Assembly (NCBI GenBank): GCA_017443145.1
Contig: JAFSPA010000001.1
Location: 1-64,000 of the forward strand
Reading direction: 5' to 3'
Source of the DNA: Paludibacteraceae bacterium
GTDB taxonomy: Bacteria; Bacteroidota; Bacteroidia; Bacteroidales; Paludibacteraceae
Length of the DNA: 64,000 bases
Shown: positions 43,804 through 52,967 of the stretch, piece by piece
How positions within the stretch are numbered: position 1 is the stretch's first letter
Layout of the letters: every line of letters starts with the position of its first letter
Position numbers and translations under genes: made by a program
Notes under the pieces: model-generated
The model's database searches: none
What the model saw: only the letters and a program-made list of their open reading frames with translations
Told to the model about the DNA's origin: nothing

Positions 43804-45504
43804 ATGGCAGCAAAAAAACTTGATTTAACCCAGTACGGTATCACAGGTGCAACTGTGAAGGCCCACAATCCGTCGTACGACTATTTGTTTAAAGAGGAGA
43901 CCAATCCCGCTTTGACAGGCTATGAGAAAGGTCAAGAGACCGAACTCGGTGCTGTTAACGTAATGACCGGTATCTACACCGGCCGTTCGCCTAAAGACAA
44001 ATACATCGTTATGGATGCAAACTCGAAAGACACCGTATGGTGGACTTCCGACGAGTACAAGAACGACAACCACCCGATGTCCGAGGAAGTTTGGGCAAAA
44101 GTGAAAGAGATGGCAGTGAAAGAGCTCAGCAACAAGGAACTCTACGTAGTAGATGCTTTCTGCGGCGCAAATGCTGACACTCGTATGGCTGTTCGTTTCA
44201 TCGTTGAGGTGGCTTGGCAAGCTCACTTTGTGAAGAACATGTTCATCCAACCGACAGCTGAGGAACTGAAGAACTTCAAGCCCGATTTCGTTATCTACAA
44301 CGCTTCTCTGGCAAAAGTTGACAACTACAAAGAGCTCGGTCTCAACTCCGAGACTTGCGTTGCATTCAACACCACCAGCCGCGAGCAAGTGATTCTCAAC
44401 ACCTGGTATGGTGGTGAGATGAAGAAAGGTATGTTCTCCATGATGAACTACTACCTGCCGCTGAAGGGTATCGCTTCTATGCACTGCTCCGCTAATACGG
44501 ATATGAAGGGCAAGAACACCGCTATTTTCTTTGGTCTGTCCGGAACAGGTAAGACCACTTTGAGTACCGATCCGAAGCGTTTGCTTATCGGTGATGATGA
44601 GCACGGATGGGACGATAACGGCGTGTTCAACTTCGAAGGTGGTTGCTATGCAAAGGTTATCAAACTCGACAAAGAGTCTGAGCCCGATATCTACAACGCT
44701 ATCCGTCGCGATGCATTGCTGGAGAACGTAACTGTGGACGAGAAGGGTGTTATCGATTTCAACGATAAATCCGTGACCGAGAACACACGTGTTTCGTACC
44801 CGATTAACCATATCGAGAAGATTGTTAAACCTATTTCTGCAGGTCCTGCAGCTAAGAACGTTATCTTCCTTAGCGCAGATGCCTTTGGTGTATTGCCTCC
44901 AGTAAGTATCCTGACTCCGGAACAAACGAAGTATTATTTCCTCTCTGGTTTCACCGCTAAATTGGCTGGTACAGAGCGCGGTATCACCGAGCCGACTCCA
45001 ACCTTCTCCGCTTGCTTTGGACAAGCATTCTTGGAGCTCCATCCGACCAAATATGCTGAGGAACTCGTTAAACGCATGGAGAAGAGTGGCGCAAAGGCTT
45101 ACCTCGTTAACACCGGTTGGAACGGTACAGGCAAACGTATCTCTATCCGCGACACACGTGGTATCATTGACGCTATCCTTGACGGTTCTATCCTCAAAGC
45201 CGAGACGAAGACTATTCCGTTCTTCAACTTCGAGGTTCCGACCGCTCTGCCGGGCGTAGATCCTGCTATTCTTGATCCTCGCGACACGTATAAAGATGCT
45301 GCGGAGTGGGAAGCAAAAGCTAAAGATTTGGCAGGCCGTTTCATTAAGAACTTTGCTAAATACGAAGGCAATGCCGCTGGTAAAGCACTTGTAGCTGCCG
45401 GTCCGGCTCTGCCTGCAGAAGCACCGAAAGCTGCTCCAAAGGCTGAGGCTCCGAAAGAAGAGAAAAAAGTTTGCTGGCTCAAACGTCTGTTTGGCTGCAA
45501 ATAA
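43804..45504 (+). CDS. pckA: phosphoenolpyruvate carboxykinase (ATP)
   Basis: Interconverts oxaloacetate and PEP; in gut Bacteroidales it mainly fixes CO2 toward succinate and propionate. 566 residues. ATP-type motifs: [14 protein letters not shown], the P-loop [16 protein letters not shown] (about 239-254), GDDEHGW and the adenine-binding region near the end. After the usual end (about 530) comes an extra Ala/Pro/Lys-rich linker and a final [13 protein letters not shown], two cysteines in a cationic amphipathic end, not part of the catalytic fold. Codon use is strongly biased, as for a highly expressed gene. Monocistronic. Confidence 0.97.
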   Translation: MAAKKLDLTQYGITGATVKAHNPSYDYLFKEETNPALTGYEKGQETELGAVNVMTGIYTGRSPKDKYIVMDANSKDTVWWTSDEYKNDNHPMSEEVWAKVKEMAVKELSNKELYVVDAFCGANADTRMAVRFIVEVAWQAHFVKNMFIQPTAEELKNFKPDFVIYNASLAKVDNYKELGLNSETCVAFNTTSREQVILNTWYGGEMKKGMFSMMNYYLPLKGIASMHCSANTDMKGKNTAIFFGLSGTGKTTLSTDPKRLLIGDDEHGWDDNGVFNFEGGCYAKVIKLDKESEPDIYNAIRRDALLENVTVDEKGVIDFNDKSVTENTRVSYPINHIEKIVKPISAGPAAKNVIFLSADAFGVLPPVSILTPEQTKYYFLSGFTAKLAGTERGITEPTPTFSACFGQAFLELHPTKYAEELVKRMEKSGAKAYLVNTGWNGTGKRISIRDTRGIIDAILDGSILKAETKTIPFFNFEVPTALPGVDPAILDPRDTYKDAAEWEAKAKDLAGRFIKNFAKYEGNAAGKALVAAGPALPAEAPKAAPKAEAPKEEKKVCWLKRLFGCK

Positions 45505-45523
45505 GTCTCTTCCAATCAACACA

Positions 45524-45567
45524 AAACCTGCTTGCTCAAGTAATCTTGGACAAGCAGGTTTTTGTTT
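45524..45567 (+). terminator. terminator after pckA
   Basis: An 11-bp stem AAACCTGCTTG (45524-45534) with CAAGCAGGTTT (45551-45561), enlarged by inner TCAAG/CTTGG pairing, followed by TTTTG. It lies immediately before the converging tRNA-Ser gene. Confidence 0.88.
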
Positions 45568-45568
45568 G

Positions 45569-45653
45569 CGGAAAGAGAGGGATTCGAACCCCCGGACCCT
45601 CTCAGGTCAACGGTTTTCAAGACCGCCGCGTTAGACCACTCCGCCATCTTTCC
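45569..45653 (-). tRNA. tRNA-Ser (UGA)
   Basis: 85-base class II tRNA on the minus strand with a long variable arm. Acceptor stem GGAAAGA/TCTTTCC with discriminator G, anticodon arm CGGTC/ACCG-type around CTTGAAA (anticodon TGA) and a GGTTCGAATCC T-arm. CCA not encoded. Confidence 0.97.
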
Positions 45654-45679
45654 AATGCTTTATCTTTCAAAAGCGGCTA

Positions 45680-45710
45680 CAAAAGTACTGCTTTTTTTTG
45701 AACTGACAAA
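45680..45710 (-). promoter_or_regulatory. promoter of tRNA-Ser
   Basis: Minus strand TTTG (45707-45710), 19 bases, TACTTTTG (45680-45687); the mature tRNA begins 27 bases downstream. Confidence 0.75.
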
Positions 45711-45735
45711 ATATTTCAGCAAAAAAGTGCAAAAA

Positions 45736-46464
45736 TTATGCAAAAGTAGGGTATTCTATCTTTGTGAGATACAATCCTGCCGCCAGAACAGATTGTCCCG
45801 CGCTGCAGCGATTTTTGTTGGCAATCACGCCTTGAAACTCCTCCAAACTCATCCGTGCTCGTCCTACTTCGAATAGTGTTCCTACTACCGCACGAACCAT
45901 ATTGCGTAAGAATCGATCGGCTGTAATCGTAAACACATTGTCCTTCCACTCCGCATAACTTACCGTGCAAATAGTGGTCTTTACGTCGGTATGTACTTTG
46001 CAGAACGATGCAAAATCCTGTGTACCCAGTAATAACTGTGCCGCCTTATTCATCGCTTCAAAATTCAATCCGGACGCCACACGTGTCACTAAATCCTGTC
46101 TAAACGGATCTTTTTCGGTCGTTATCCGATATTCATACGTGCGAGATAAAGCCGAGAATCGCGCATGCAAATCATCTGGTACAGGAAAAATGCGATGTAT
46201 TGCGATCATTGCCGGCAATAATGAGTTCAATCTTTCCTGTAATCCCTCATCCGTAACCGGTAACTCATCTACGTCAAAATGCGCAAACATATGTTCGGCA
46301 TGCACTCCTGCATCTGTCCTACCCGCAAAAGTAAGTGCCACAGGCTTGCGAAGAATAGTCGCAAAAGCCTCTTCCATCACCTCCTGCACGGTTATACCAT
46401 TAGGCTGCCTTTGCGAACCGTGATAAGCCGAACCGTTATATGCAAAATCAACGAAGTAACGCAT
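45736..46464 (-). CDS. truA: tRNA pseudouridine(38-40) synthase
   Basis: 242 residues from [11 protein letters not shown]. Catalytic Asp51 lies in [11 protein letters not shown]; the C-terminal [17 protein letters not shown] stretch is conserved in TruA. Modifies positions 38-40 of the tRNA anticodon arm. Starts 17 bases inside the flippase gene upstream. Confidence 0.95.
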   Translation of the reverse strand: MRYFVDFAYNGSAYHGSQRQPNGITVQEVMEEAFATILRKPVALTFAGRTDAGVHAEHMFAHFDVDELPVTDEGLQERLNSLLPAMIAIHRIFPVPDDLHARFSALSRTYEYRITTEKDPFRQDLVTRVASGLNFEAMNKAAQLLLGTQDFASFCKVHTDVKTTICTVSYAEWKDNVFTITADRFLRNMVRAVVGTLFEVGRARMSLEEFQGVIANKNRCSAGQSVLAAGLYLTKIEYPTFA

Positions 46465-47935
46465 TTCGAACCATTTGTTCCAATTCGGGAGATAAGTGTA
46501 ACTTATAGGCTGACAACACGCCCACACCACCGATAATAACCGTGCGAGCAATACTGTCCACCCAGATATTCATACTCGGAATATACCGCAACCACAGCTG
46601 ATTGAGTGCAAAAAGCCAAACGATAATCAGCAACGACCACATGTGCTTTTGGGTAAATGGTTGAATCTTCAGTGCCCAGCATGTGATAATAACTACCGGT
46701 ACAAAATAAATCATATCGCTCAATGCCGTTGCCAATGCGGCTCCCGTCATGCCATAACGGGGAATAAGCGCGTTGTTCAGTAGTAATGCCGAACCCGTCA
46801 GAATAAACGAATTAAGCAGCGAGAAAGCGTAATACTTTGAGTAACTAAGGGCAGGATTGAAGACGGAGAACGTCGCCATCAATAGCTGCCCAAAACCTAA
46901 TAGTAACACCACGTACTTCGCTGTCGCATATGTCTCGCCATTGGGCAAGATATGGAAGATGAGGTCGATGTTAATCCAGATAGCTAAGAAGATAAACCCG
47001 CCGACGAGTAGCAGATTCGTACTGGCCTGCCCGATAAGGCGTGCCGTATTGGCGCTGTCCTTGTCCTTGATGGTCTGCGCCAGTTCGGGTTGTGTAATCG
47101 CTACCAACGAACGGTATGGAATAGACACCATCACCGCAATATAGGTCGCAATCGCAAAAATACCCGTATACTGCAAACCCATCTGCGCCGTAATAAAGAA
47201 CGATGATAAGGTGGGAGCCAAAACGGAAGTCAGAGCCGACACAATCAAGAAACCTGTGTACAGCAGATACGACTTAGCCAAGTCCTTGTTCGCACGGATA
47301 AACGCGAAGTCTGGCTTAAGGCTTATTCGTTGCAACGAAAAGACGTAAATAATATTGATCAGTGCCGCAATCGCGTACGTTGAACACAATGCAATAACGA
47401 ACCCGTCCATCGACAGTATCCCGCACGCGTATAATATATAGGAGATAAGCAAACCAACTCGCACCGCTACCTCGCGAACTGCCCGTGGTACAACAATGCG
47501 CATCAGCACATTCGAGTTCGTCTCAAAAATACTCTGATAGAGCATAAAGAACGCCATCGGCAGAACAAAATAGTAGTAGTCCACGAACAACGGCGACTTG
47601 TCTCCAAACCATGCACTCAGCGGCACGCGGCACGCCCAGTAGATAAGAGCAAAAATCACAAAACCGATAAACGGCACAGCGATCGTCCAGAAGAAAAAAC
47701 CGTGATTCTTTTGCTCATCCTTAAAATACGGAAAGAAACGAATAATACTTGACCCTGTTCCTAATTGCGCAAGCCCTACAAACAGAACCGCTGCGTCAAT
47801 CAGTACACGAGCTAAACCGATTTCTTCCGCCGTAAGAAAGCGTGTAATAACGAAAAAAGTCGTCACGAAGCCTACCGCCACTCCAAGATAAGTGACGATA
47901 GTACCTCGCAACGATTGTTTCGCTATTTGACCCAT
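46448..47935 (-). CDS. oligosaccharide flippase (Wzx/MATE-like)
   Basis: 495 residues, mostly hydrophobic, with about 14 predicted membrane segments and the opening QSLRGTIVTYLGVAVGFVTTFFV typical of polysaccharide-biosynthesis flippases, which turn lipid-linked oligosaccharides across the inner membrane. Substrate unknown; could export the glycan begun by the sugar transferase at 41645 but they are not adjacent. A second paralogue lies at 50311. Two bases separate it from the FKBP gene upstream. Confidence 0.87.
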   Translation of the reverse strand: MGQIAKQSLRGTIVTYLGVAVGFVTTFFVITRFLTAEEIGLARVLIDAAVLFVGLAQLGTGSSIIRFFPYFKDEQKNHGFFFWTIAVPFIGFVIFALIYWACRVPLSAWFGDKSPLFVDYYYFVLPMAFFMLYQSIFETNSNVLMRIVVPRAVREVAVRVGLLISYILYACGILSMDGFVIALCSTYAIAALINIIYVFSLQRISLKPDFAFIRANKDLAKSYLLYTGFLIVSALTSVLAPTLSSFFITAQMGLQYTGIFAIATYIAVMVSIPYRSLVAITQPELAQTIKDKDSANTARLIGQASTNLLLVGGFIFLAIWINIDLIFHILPNGETYATAKYVVLLLGFGQLLMATFSVFNPALSYSKYYAFSLLNSFILTGSALLLNNALIPRYGMTGAALATALSDMIYFVPVVIITCWALKIQPFTQKHMWSLLIIVWLFALNQLWLRYIPSMNIWVDSIARTVIIGGVGVLSAYKLHLSPELEQMVRNALLR

Positions 47936-47937
47936 GC

Positions 47938-49185
47938 TTACTTAATTGCGTGCAACTCTACATCAAAGATGAGTGTCGAGTACGGAGGAATTGAACCTGC
48001 ATTTTGTCCGCCGTAACCCAGTTCTTGCGGGATATAGAAACGGAACTTCGAACCAACAGGCATGAGTTGCAAGCCTTCGGTCCAACCTTTGATAACGCCA
48101 TTAAGCGGGAACTCAATAGGCTCGCCACGCTCATAACTGCTGTCAAATACAGTACCATCAATCAGTTTACCTTCGTAGTCCACTTTCACGGTGCTTTCAG
48201 CAGTCGGCTTCGGACCTTTACCCATTCTCAATACTTCGTACTGCAAACCGGATTCGGTTACTTTAACGCCTTGTTTAAGTGCGTTCTCGGCGAGGAACTG
48301 CTCACCTTTCTCCTTGTTATCACCGTATTGGATATTACCAAGCGTATTCTGAATATACATACCTGCAGCCATCGGCTCCCACATCTCGTGGTACTCGTAT
48401 AAGCCGTTTACGAAACCTTGTTTAATCAACTCAAAGTCAGTAACCAGACTCGGCTCGCCAATCAGACCAACAGCCTCTTGCTCCTTAATCGTCTTACCGA
48501 TCTGTTCTCCCATTTGTACAAGCTGCGGATTAAGATAACCTTTCTTCATGCCGGCATTTACGTTAGCAATAAACTCTTTCGCCATATCACCGGTCGAGTC
48601 GTTCGCCAGCACATATGCCTTCACTTCGCTACCGTTCAGCAGACCAAAGGCATAGTTAATTGAGTCTATCTTGCTCACGAGCTTAATTGTTTTCGTGCTC
48701 TTTGGGCATGTGCCTTTAATTGCCTTGCCGGCCTTGGTTTCCTCGGCGCGTGATTCTACGTAAGCATTCTGGAAATACGCTTTAGCTATGTCAATCTCCA
48801 TAACTGATTGGTCGCCGTAGATACCGTTTACCAGACCTTGGAAGAAAATCTTCTCATTAATCGTCCAAGCTGGATTCTCTGCCAAACCCTTAGTCTCGCA
48901 AGCCTTAGTAGCCATACCAACATTCTGCGCAATAGATGCTACATCTGACAGCTCTTCTACTTTGCCGTCATAGCCGCGTTGCATTGCGTTGATAAACTCC
49001 GCAACAGCCTGATCCGAACTGTCGTTACGCAGTTGCTGCATCTTTACGTTTGCTCCATTAACCAAACCAATGGCGTAGTTCATGGAGTCATTCATGTTCG
49101 TTAACTCAATCGTTTTAGCGGTGTAAGTGTTACCGCAAGAAATAAGTGCAGTTGCTACAACTGCCAAAATAGCTAATTTTCTCAT
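47938..49185 (-). CDS. lipoprotein FKBP-type peptidylprolyl isomerase with duplicated N-terminal module
   Basis: 415 residues. Lipoprotein signal peptide (ATALISC). Two tandem copies of an about 120-residue helical module (about 24-150 and 158-285), each starting with I-x-L-x-x-x-x-D-S-x-N-Y-A-x-G-L and ending with a FxQGxVNGxY-like stretch, then a catalytic FKBP domain (about 315-415: [24 protein letters not shown]..., [20 protein letters not shown]). The N-terminal modules resemble the Mip/FkpA dimerisation region. Acts in the periplasm as a folding catalyst. Followed on the strand by the flippase, preceded by another FKBP gene. Confidence 0.9.
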   Translation of the reverse strand: MRKLAILAVVATALISCGNTYTAKTIELTNMNDSMNYAIGLVNGANVKMQQLRNDSSDQAVAEFINAMQRGYDGKVEELSDVASIAQNVGMATKACETKGLAENPAWTINEKIFFQGLVNGIYGDQSVMEIDIAKAYFQNAYVESRAEETKAGKAIKGTCPKSTKTIKLVSKIDSINYAFGLLNGSEVKAYVLANDSTGDMAKEFIANVNAGMKKGYLNPQLVQMGEQIGKTIKEQEAVGLIGEPSLVTDFELIKQGFVNGLYEYHEMWEPMAAGMYIQNTLGNIQYGDNKEKGEQFLAENALKQGVKVTESGLQYEVLRMGKGPKPTAESTVKVDYEGKLIDGTVFDSSYERGEPIEFPLNGVIKGWTEGLQLMPVGSKFRFYIPQELGYGGQNAGSIPPYSTLIFDVELHAIK

Positions 49186-49195
49186 AATTCAATAT

Positions 49196-49714
49196 TTATT
49201 TTTCAATACCTAATAATTCAACGGTGAATATCAGCGCTGCGTACGGAGGAATGGAACCACCTGCGCCCTGTGCGCCATATGCCAAATCGTACGGGATATA
49301 CAGCTTGTACTTACTGCCAACCGACATCAGCTGCAATCCTTCCGTCCAGCCCTTAATAACTTGGTTCAAACCGAACGTAATCGATTCGCCACGCTTGTAA
49401 CTACTGTCAAAAACTGTGCCGTCAATCAGCGTACCTTCGTAGTGCACACGCACTTTGTCGGTGGCACTCGGCTTTTGACCCAACGTCGATTCAATCACTT
49501 CATACTGCAAACCCGAAGCAGTCGTCTTTACACCTTCGCGCTTGGCATTCTCTGCAAGGAATTTCTCGCCTTCCTCTTTGGCTTTCTTCGAGGCGTCCAT
49601 CACAAATGCGATACCTGCCTTGAACTCGTCATAATTGAGTTCTTTCTGTCCGTACTGCATCAAATATTGTGCCACGGATGTTCCTAACTGGAACGATAAA
49701 CTGTTTGTATTCAT
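49196..49714 (-). CDS. FKBP-type peptidylprolyl isomerase
   Basis: 172 residues: a short helical N-terminal region (about 1-60) and an FKBP catalytic domain (about 75-172, with [14 protein letters not shown] and [20 protein letters not shown]). No signal peptide, so the protein is probably cytosolic, unlike its larger neighbour. Shares much of the catalytic domain with that neighbour, indicating tandem duplication followed by divergence in location. Confidence 0.9.
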   Translation of the reverse strand: MNTNSLSFQLGTSVAQYLMQYGQKELNYDEFKAGIAFVMDASKKAKEEGEKFLAENAKREGVKTTASGLQYEVIESTLGQKPSATDKVRVHYEGTLIDGTVFDSSYKRGESITFGLNQVIKGWTEGLQLMSVGSKYKLYIPYDLAYGAQGAGGSIPPYAALIFTVELLGIEK

Positions 49715-49719
49715 ACTAT

Positions 49720-49741
49720 TTTTTCACTTTTCAATTTTTCA
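49720..49741. repeat. heptamer-like repeat between ribE and the FKBP gene
   Basis: TTTTTCA, CTTTTCA, ATTTTTCA in tandem. The ribE stop codon (TCA on the plus strand, 49731-49733) is part of the second unit. Confidence 0.55.
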
Positions 49742-50351
49742 AAATCGCGTTATACCTTGCCAGGTACTTGCCGATGATATCAAACTCGATATTCACAATC
49801 GTGCCCGGCTGAATATACTTGAAGTTTGTATTCTCGTACGTATAAGGAATAATGCAAACGCTTACGTAACCCTTGTTGCCTTGAATATCCGGTTCGCAAA
49901 CCGTCAGACTTACGCCGTTAATGGTTACGCTACCCTTGTCTACGCAGAAATAGCCGCGTTCAATCATCTCCTTCGTCGTCTCATACTCAAAACGGTAGTA
50001 CCAACTGCCGTCGGTCTCTTTCACCTCTATGCATACAGCCGTTTGATCCACATGACCTTGTACAATATGCCCGTCCAAACGACCTCCTATCTGCATCGCA
50101 CGCTCCAGATTGACATAGTCGCCCTCTTTTACCACACCAAGATTCGTGCGGTTCAGCGTCTCTTGCATGGCCGTAACGGTATATAAATCGCCTTCATGAC
50201 GCACTACCGTCAGGCACACGCCGTTATGCGCGATACTCTGATCGATACTCGTTCCTTCCTGAAACGGATTACGCAGCGTGAAATGTTTATTCCCCTGCTC
50301 GGTCTCAATCTTAACTATTGGCGTTAACGCCTCTACGATACCTGAAAACAT
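49731..50351 (-). CDS. ribE: riboflavin synthase alpha chain
   Basis: Dismutates two lumazine molecules to riboflavin. 206 residues from the usual MFSGIVEAL; an upstream in-frame TTG is rejected. Two lumazine-binding barrels (about 1-97 and 98-190), the second with the GSVTINGVSLTV motif, the first with SIAHNGVCLTV. Overlaps the end of the flippase upstream by 41 bases. Confidence 0.95.
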   Translation of the reverse strand: MFSGIVEALTPIVKIETEQGNKHFTLRNPFQEGTSIDQSIAHNGVCLTVVRHEGDLYTVTAMQETLNRTNLGVVKEGDYVNLERAMQIGGRLDGHIVQGHVDQTAVCIEVKETDGSWYYRFEYETTKEMIERGYFCVDKGSVTINGVSLTVCEPDIQGNKGYVSVCIIPYTYENTNFKYIQPGTIVNIEFDIIGKYLARYNAILKN

Positions 50352-51747
50352 TAAAATCAAATTTAATCAATATTCCACAATAAATCAGCAGCAACACGGT
50401 TCCGATACCCATCATCGCCCACATATTGCTGATATAATACAGCCGCAGTGCATAGTACACCGCCAGCAAACCAACTGTCAACACCGTATACATACCTATA
50501 CGCTTGATATCGTACGGTATAGGTGCTTTCTTTTGCCCGATGAAATAGCTGAGCAGCATAATCGTGAGGTAGCATACCAAACTACTTCCGCAGCTTGCCC
50601 AATAGCCGATCTTCGGTACAAACACCACTTGCAGCACAAACGTAATCACCAAACCAATAAGCGAGAACCATGCGCCCCATTTGGTCTCATCCGTCAGCTT
50701 GTACCAGAAACTCAGATTGAAGTACACTCCTTGGAAAATGTACGTCCACAGCACAACCGGCACGATCTTCAGTCCTTCCCAATAACTGTCCGCAATGATA
50801 TAGCGGAAGATATCCAGGTAGAAGATGACTATCATCATGATCATAAACGAGAAGAGGATGTAGTACTTCATCGCGTCCGCATAGGCCTCTACCGACTGCC
50901 GGTCCTTATGTTTGGCGAACACGAACGGCTCATACGCATAACGAAACGCTTGCGTGAACATCATCATCACCATAGCCACCTTAAAGCATGCTCCGTAAAT
51001 ACCTAATTGCGCATCCGCATCGTCGTACGGATAGAGGTATGGAAACAGTATTCTGTCCAGTGTCTGGTTCATGATACCCGCAACTCCCAGTACCAACAAC
51101 GGCAATGAGTACCGCAGCATCTCTTTCAACACCGGCCATGAGAACCGTGCCCCACGAGGCAAACAGAACGGCAACAGACATAGTGTTTGAATAGTGGTGG
51201 CAAGGATGTTGCTGATAAACACATACACCACGTCGTTCTTTTTTAGTACCACAAGGAACAGCAAGTTAAACGCGATATTTAACACCACAAACAGCAGCTT
51301 CAGTGCCGCAAACAGTAACGGCCGCTTCTGATACCGTAAGTACGCAAACGGAATACATGCAAACGCATCCAAGGCTACCGTCACCGCCATCATCGCAATA
51401 AACTCCGAGTGGTCGGCATAGCCCAGGAAATTCGCTATCGGGTGCTGGAATGCAACACATAGTACTGCAAAGATAGTACTCGTCGTCAGCAGTGCTACAA
51501 AAGCCGTGCGATACACTTGCTTCGGGTCATAGTCCTCACGATTGGCAAAACGGAAGAATCCCGTCTCCATGCCATACGTCAGAATAACCAGCAGCAAGGC
51601 CGTCCACGCATATAGGTTCGTCACGATACCGTAGTCTGCCGTGCGTGCCAGCACATACGTATACAGCGGTACCAGCAAGTAGTTCAAGAACTTACCGATA
51701 ATAGACGAAAGGCCGTAAATGGCGGTCTCTTTCGCCAGCACTTTCAT
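50311..51747 (-). CDS. oligosaccharide flippase (Wzx/MATE-like), second copy
   Basis: 478 residues from MKVLAKETAIYGL at 51747, one base after the rsmI stop; an ATG six codons earlier (51765) is possible. About 12-14 membrane segments; begins with the family-like KETAIYGLSSIIGKFLNYLLVPLY. Distantly related to the flippase at 46448. Probably exports a lipid-linked glycan precursor. Overlaps ribE. Confidence 0.86.
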   Translation of the reverse strand: MKVLAKETAIYGLSSIIGKFLNYLLVPLYTYVLARTADYGIVTNLYAWTALLLVILTYGMETGFFRFANREDYDPKQVYRTAFVALLTTSTIFAVLCVAFQHPIANFLGYADHSEFIAMMAVTVALDAFACIPFAYLRYQKRPLLFAALKLLFVVLNIAFNLLFLVVLKKNDVVYVFISNILATTIQTLCLLPFCLPRGARFSWPVLKEMLRYSLPLLVLGVAGIMNQTLDRILFPYLYPYDDADAQLGIYGACFKVAMVMMMFTQAFRYAYEPFVFAKHKDRQSVEAYADAMKYYILFSFMIMMIVIFYLDIFRYIIADSYWEGLKIVPVVLWTYIFQGVYFNLSFWYKLTDETKWGAWFSLIGLVITFVLQVVFVPKIGYWASCGSSLVCYLTIMLLSYFIGQKKAPIPYDIKRIGMYTVLTVGLLAVYYALRLYYISNMWAMMGIGTVLLLIYCGILIKFDFNVFRYRRGVNANS

Positions 51748-51748
51748 A

Positions 51749-52417
51749 TTACTCGTGTTTGCCATCGACAATAATCACTATTTCTCCCTTTGCGGGACGT
51801 TCCTTAAATGATTGCACCAACTCTGCCAGACTTCCGCGTCTCGTCTCTTCGTGCACCTTGCTGATCTCTCGACTCACGGACGCCAAGCGTTCTTTTCCGA
51901 GATACTCAGCCAGTTGCTCCAGTGTCTTTACCAAGCGGAAGGGTGACTCGTAGATAATCATTGTGTGTTCCTGCTCCGCAAGTTTCATCAGGTGCGTCTG
52001 ACGACCTTTTTTCTGTGGCAAAAAGCCCTCGAAATAGAATCGGTCACAAGGCAGCCCGCTGTCCACCAACGCCGGTACAAAAGCCGTTGCTCCCGGCAAA
52101 CACTGCACCTCTACACCGCGTTCTACGCACGCTCGCACCAACATAAAGCCCGGATCACTGATACCCGGCGTGCCCGCGTCCGAGATAAGCGCAACATTCA
52201 GTCCACTACGAATCCGCTCCGCCATATCATCACTCGTCTCGTGCTCGTTGAACTTATGGTGGCTCTTGAGCGGCGTATGGATATCATAATGCTTAAGCAA
52301 CACAGACGACGTCCTGGTATCTTCGGCCAGAATCAAATCCACCTCTTTGAGCACACGTAGCGCACGAAGCGTGATATCCTCAAGGTTGCCTACCGGTGTC
52401 GGAACAACGTACAGCAT
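51749..52417 (-). CDS. rsmI: 16S rRNA 2'-O-methyltransferase (C1402)
   Basis: 222 residues. Opens LYVVPTPVGNLEDITLRALR and contains LAEDTRTSSVLL and SDAGTPGISDPG, all characteristic of RsmI. The C-terminal extension of E. coli RsmI is absent, giving a shorter protein usual in Bacteroidota. Start overlaps the previous stop by one base. Confidence 0.94.
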   Translation of the reverse strand: MLYVVPTPVGNLEDITLRALRVLKEVDLILAEDTRTSSVLLKHYDIHTPLKSHHKFNEHETSDDMAERIRSGLNVALISDAGTPGISDPGFMLVRACVERGVEVQCLPGATAFVPALVDSGLPCDRFYFEGFLPQKKGRQTHLMKLAEQEHTMIIYESPFRLVKTLEQLAEYLGKERLASVSREISKVHEETRRGSLAELVQSFKERPAKGEIVIIVDGKHE

Positions 52418-52956
52418 TATCCAAATCTGCGGTGCAAAACATTAATAAACAGCTCGTACGTCGGACTCTCTTTGTCCCACTGCGGGAATTTACGATCTAG
52501 ATAATCCACGGCTGCGTTAAAGTCCGATTGCTTGTTCAGCTCTTCCAGCGTCTTTTGCATCAATTCGCCGTTCTGTCCGAATAGCTCACGTTGGAACAAA
52601 AACCGGTCACCTAACGAAATCGCTTGCTTGAGATCCTCAACACGTTTGCCCACCGGCTTAGCAGGAGCCGCTTTAACTTCCGGCTCAGGCTCAACATTAG
52701 GTTCCGGTTGGGTAACCACGGGCTGCTTGACCACCGGTGCTTCTTCAACCACTTCCTCTTCCTCCATATCCATCTCATCGTCCAGACGAGCATTAACTTC
52801 TGCGAGCGCAGCACCTAATGCATTCAGCTTAGACGCTGTGTCTTCTTCTGCTTCTGCACTACGCTGCATCATGATATCATAGCGCTGCTCCAAGTCTGCA
52901 ATACGCGCTTCCAGACTCTCCAGATACTCCGCTAATTGAATCAGTTCGTTCTTCAT
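52417..52956 (-). CDS. conserved Bacteroidales protein with coiled coil and acidic linker
   Basis: 179 residues in three parts: an N-terminal coiled coil (about 1-60), an acidic Glu/Val/Pro linker (about 61-100) and a C-terminal helical domain (about 105-179) containing ISLGDRFLFQRELFGQNG and YLDRKFPQWD. The C-terminal part resembles a small domain I recall from other Bacteroidales hypothetical proteins. Function unknown. Precedes rsmI (TAATG overlap). Confidence 0.8.
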   Translation of the reverse strand: MKNELIQLAEYLESLEARIADLEQRYDIMMQRSAEAEEDTASKLNALGAALAEVNARLDDEMDMEEEEVVEEAPVVKQPVVTQPEPNVEPEPEVKAAPAKPVGKRVEDLKQAISLGDRFLFQRELFGQNGELMQKTLEELNKQSDFNAAVDYLDRKFPQWDKESPTYELFINVLHRRFG

Positions 52957-52967
52957 ATCTTTTCAAA

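Noticed and set aside
43825-45522. 565-codon open frame antisense to pckA
   Set aside because: It mirrors the whole pckA gene; strong codon bias in pckA removes stops on the opposite strand. The product is rich in Cys and His without a recognisable domain, and it has no promoter.
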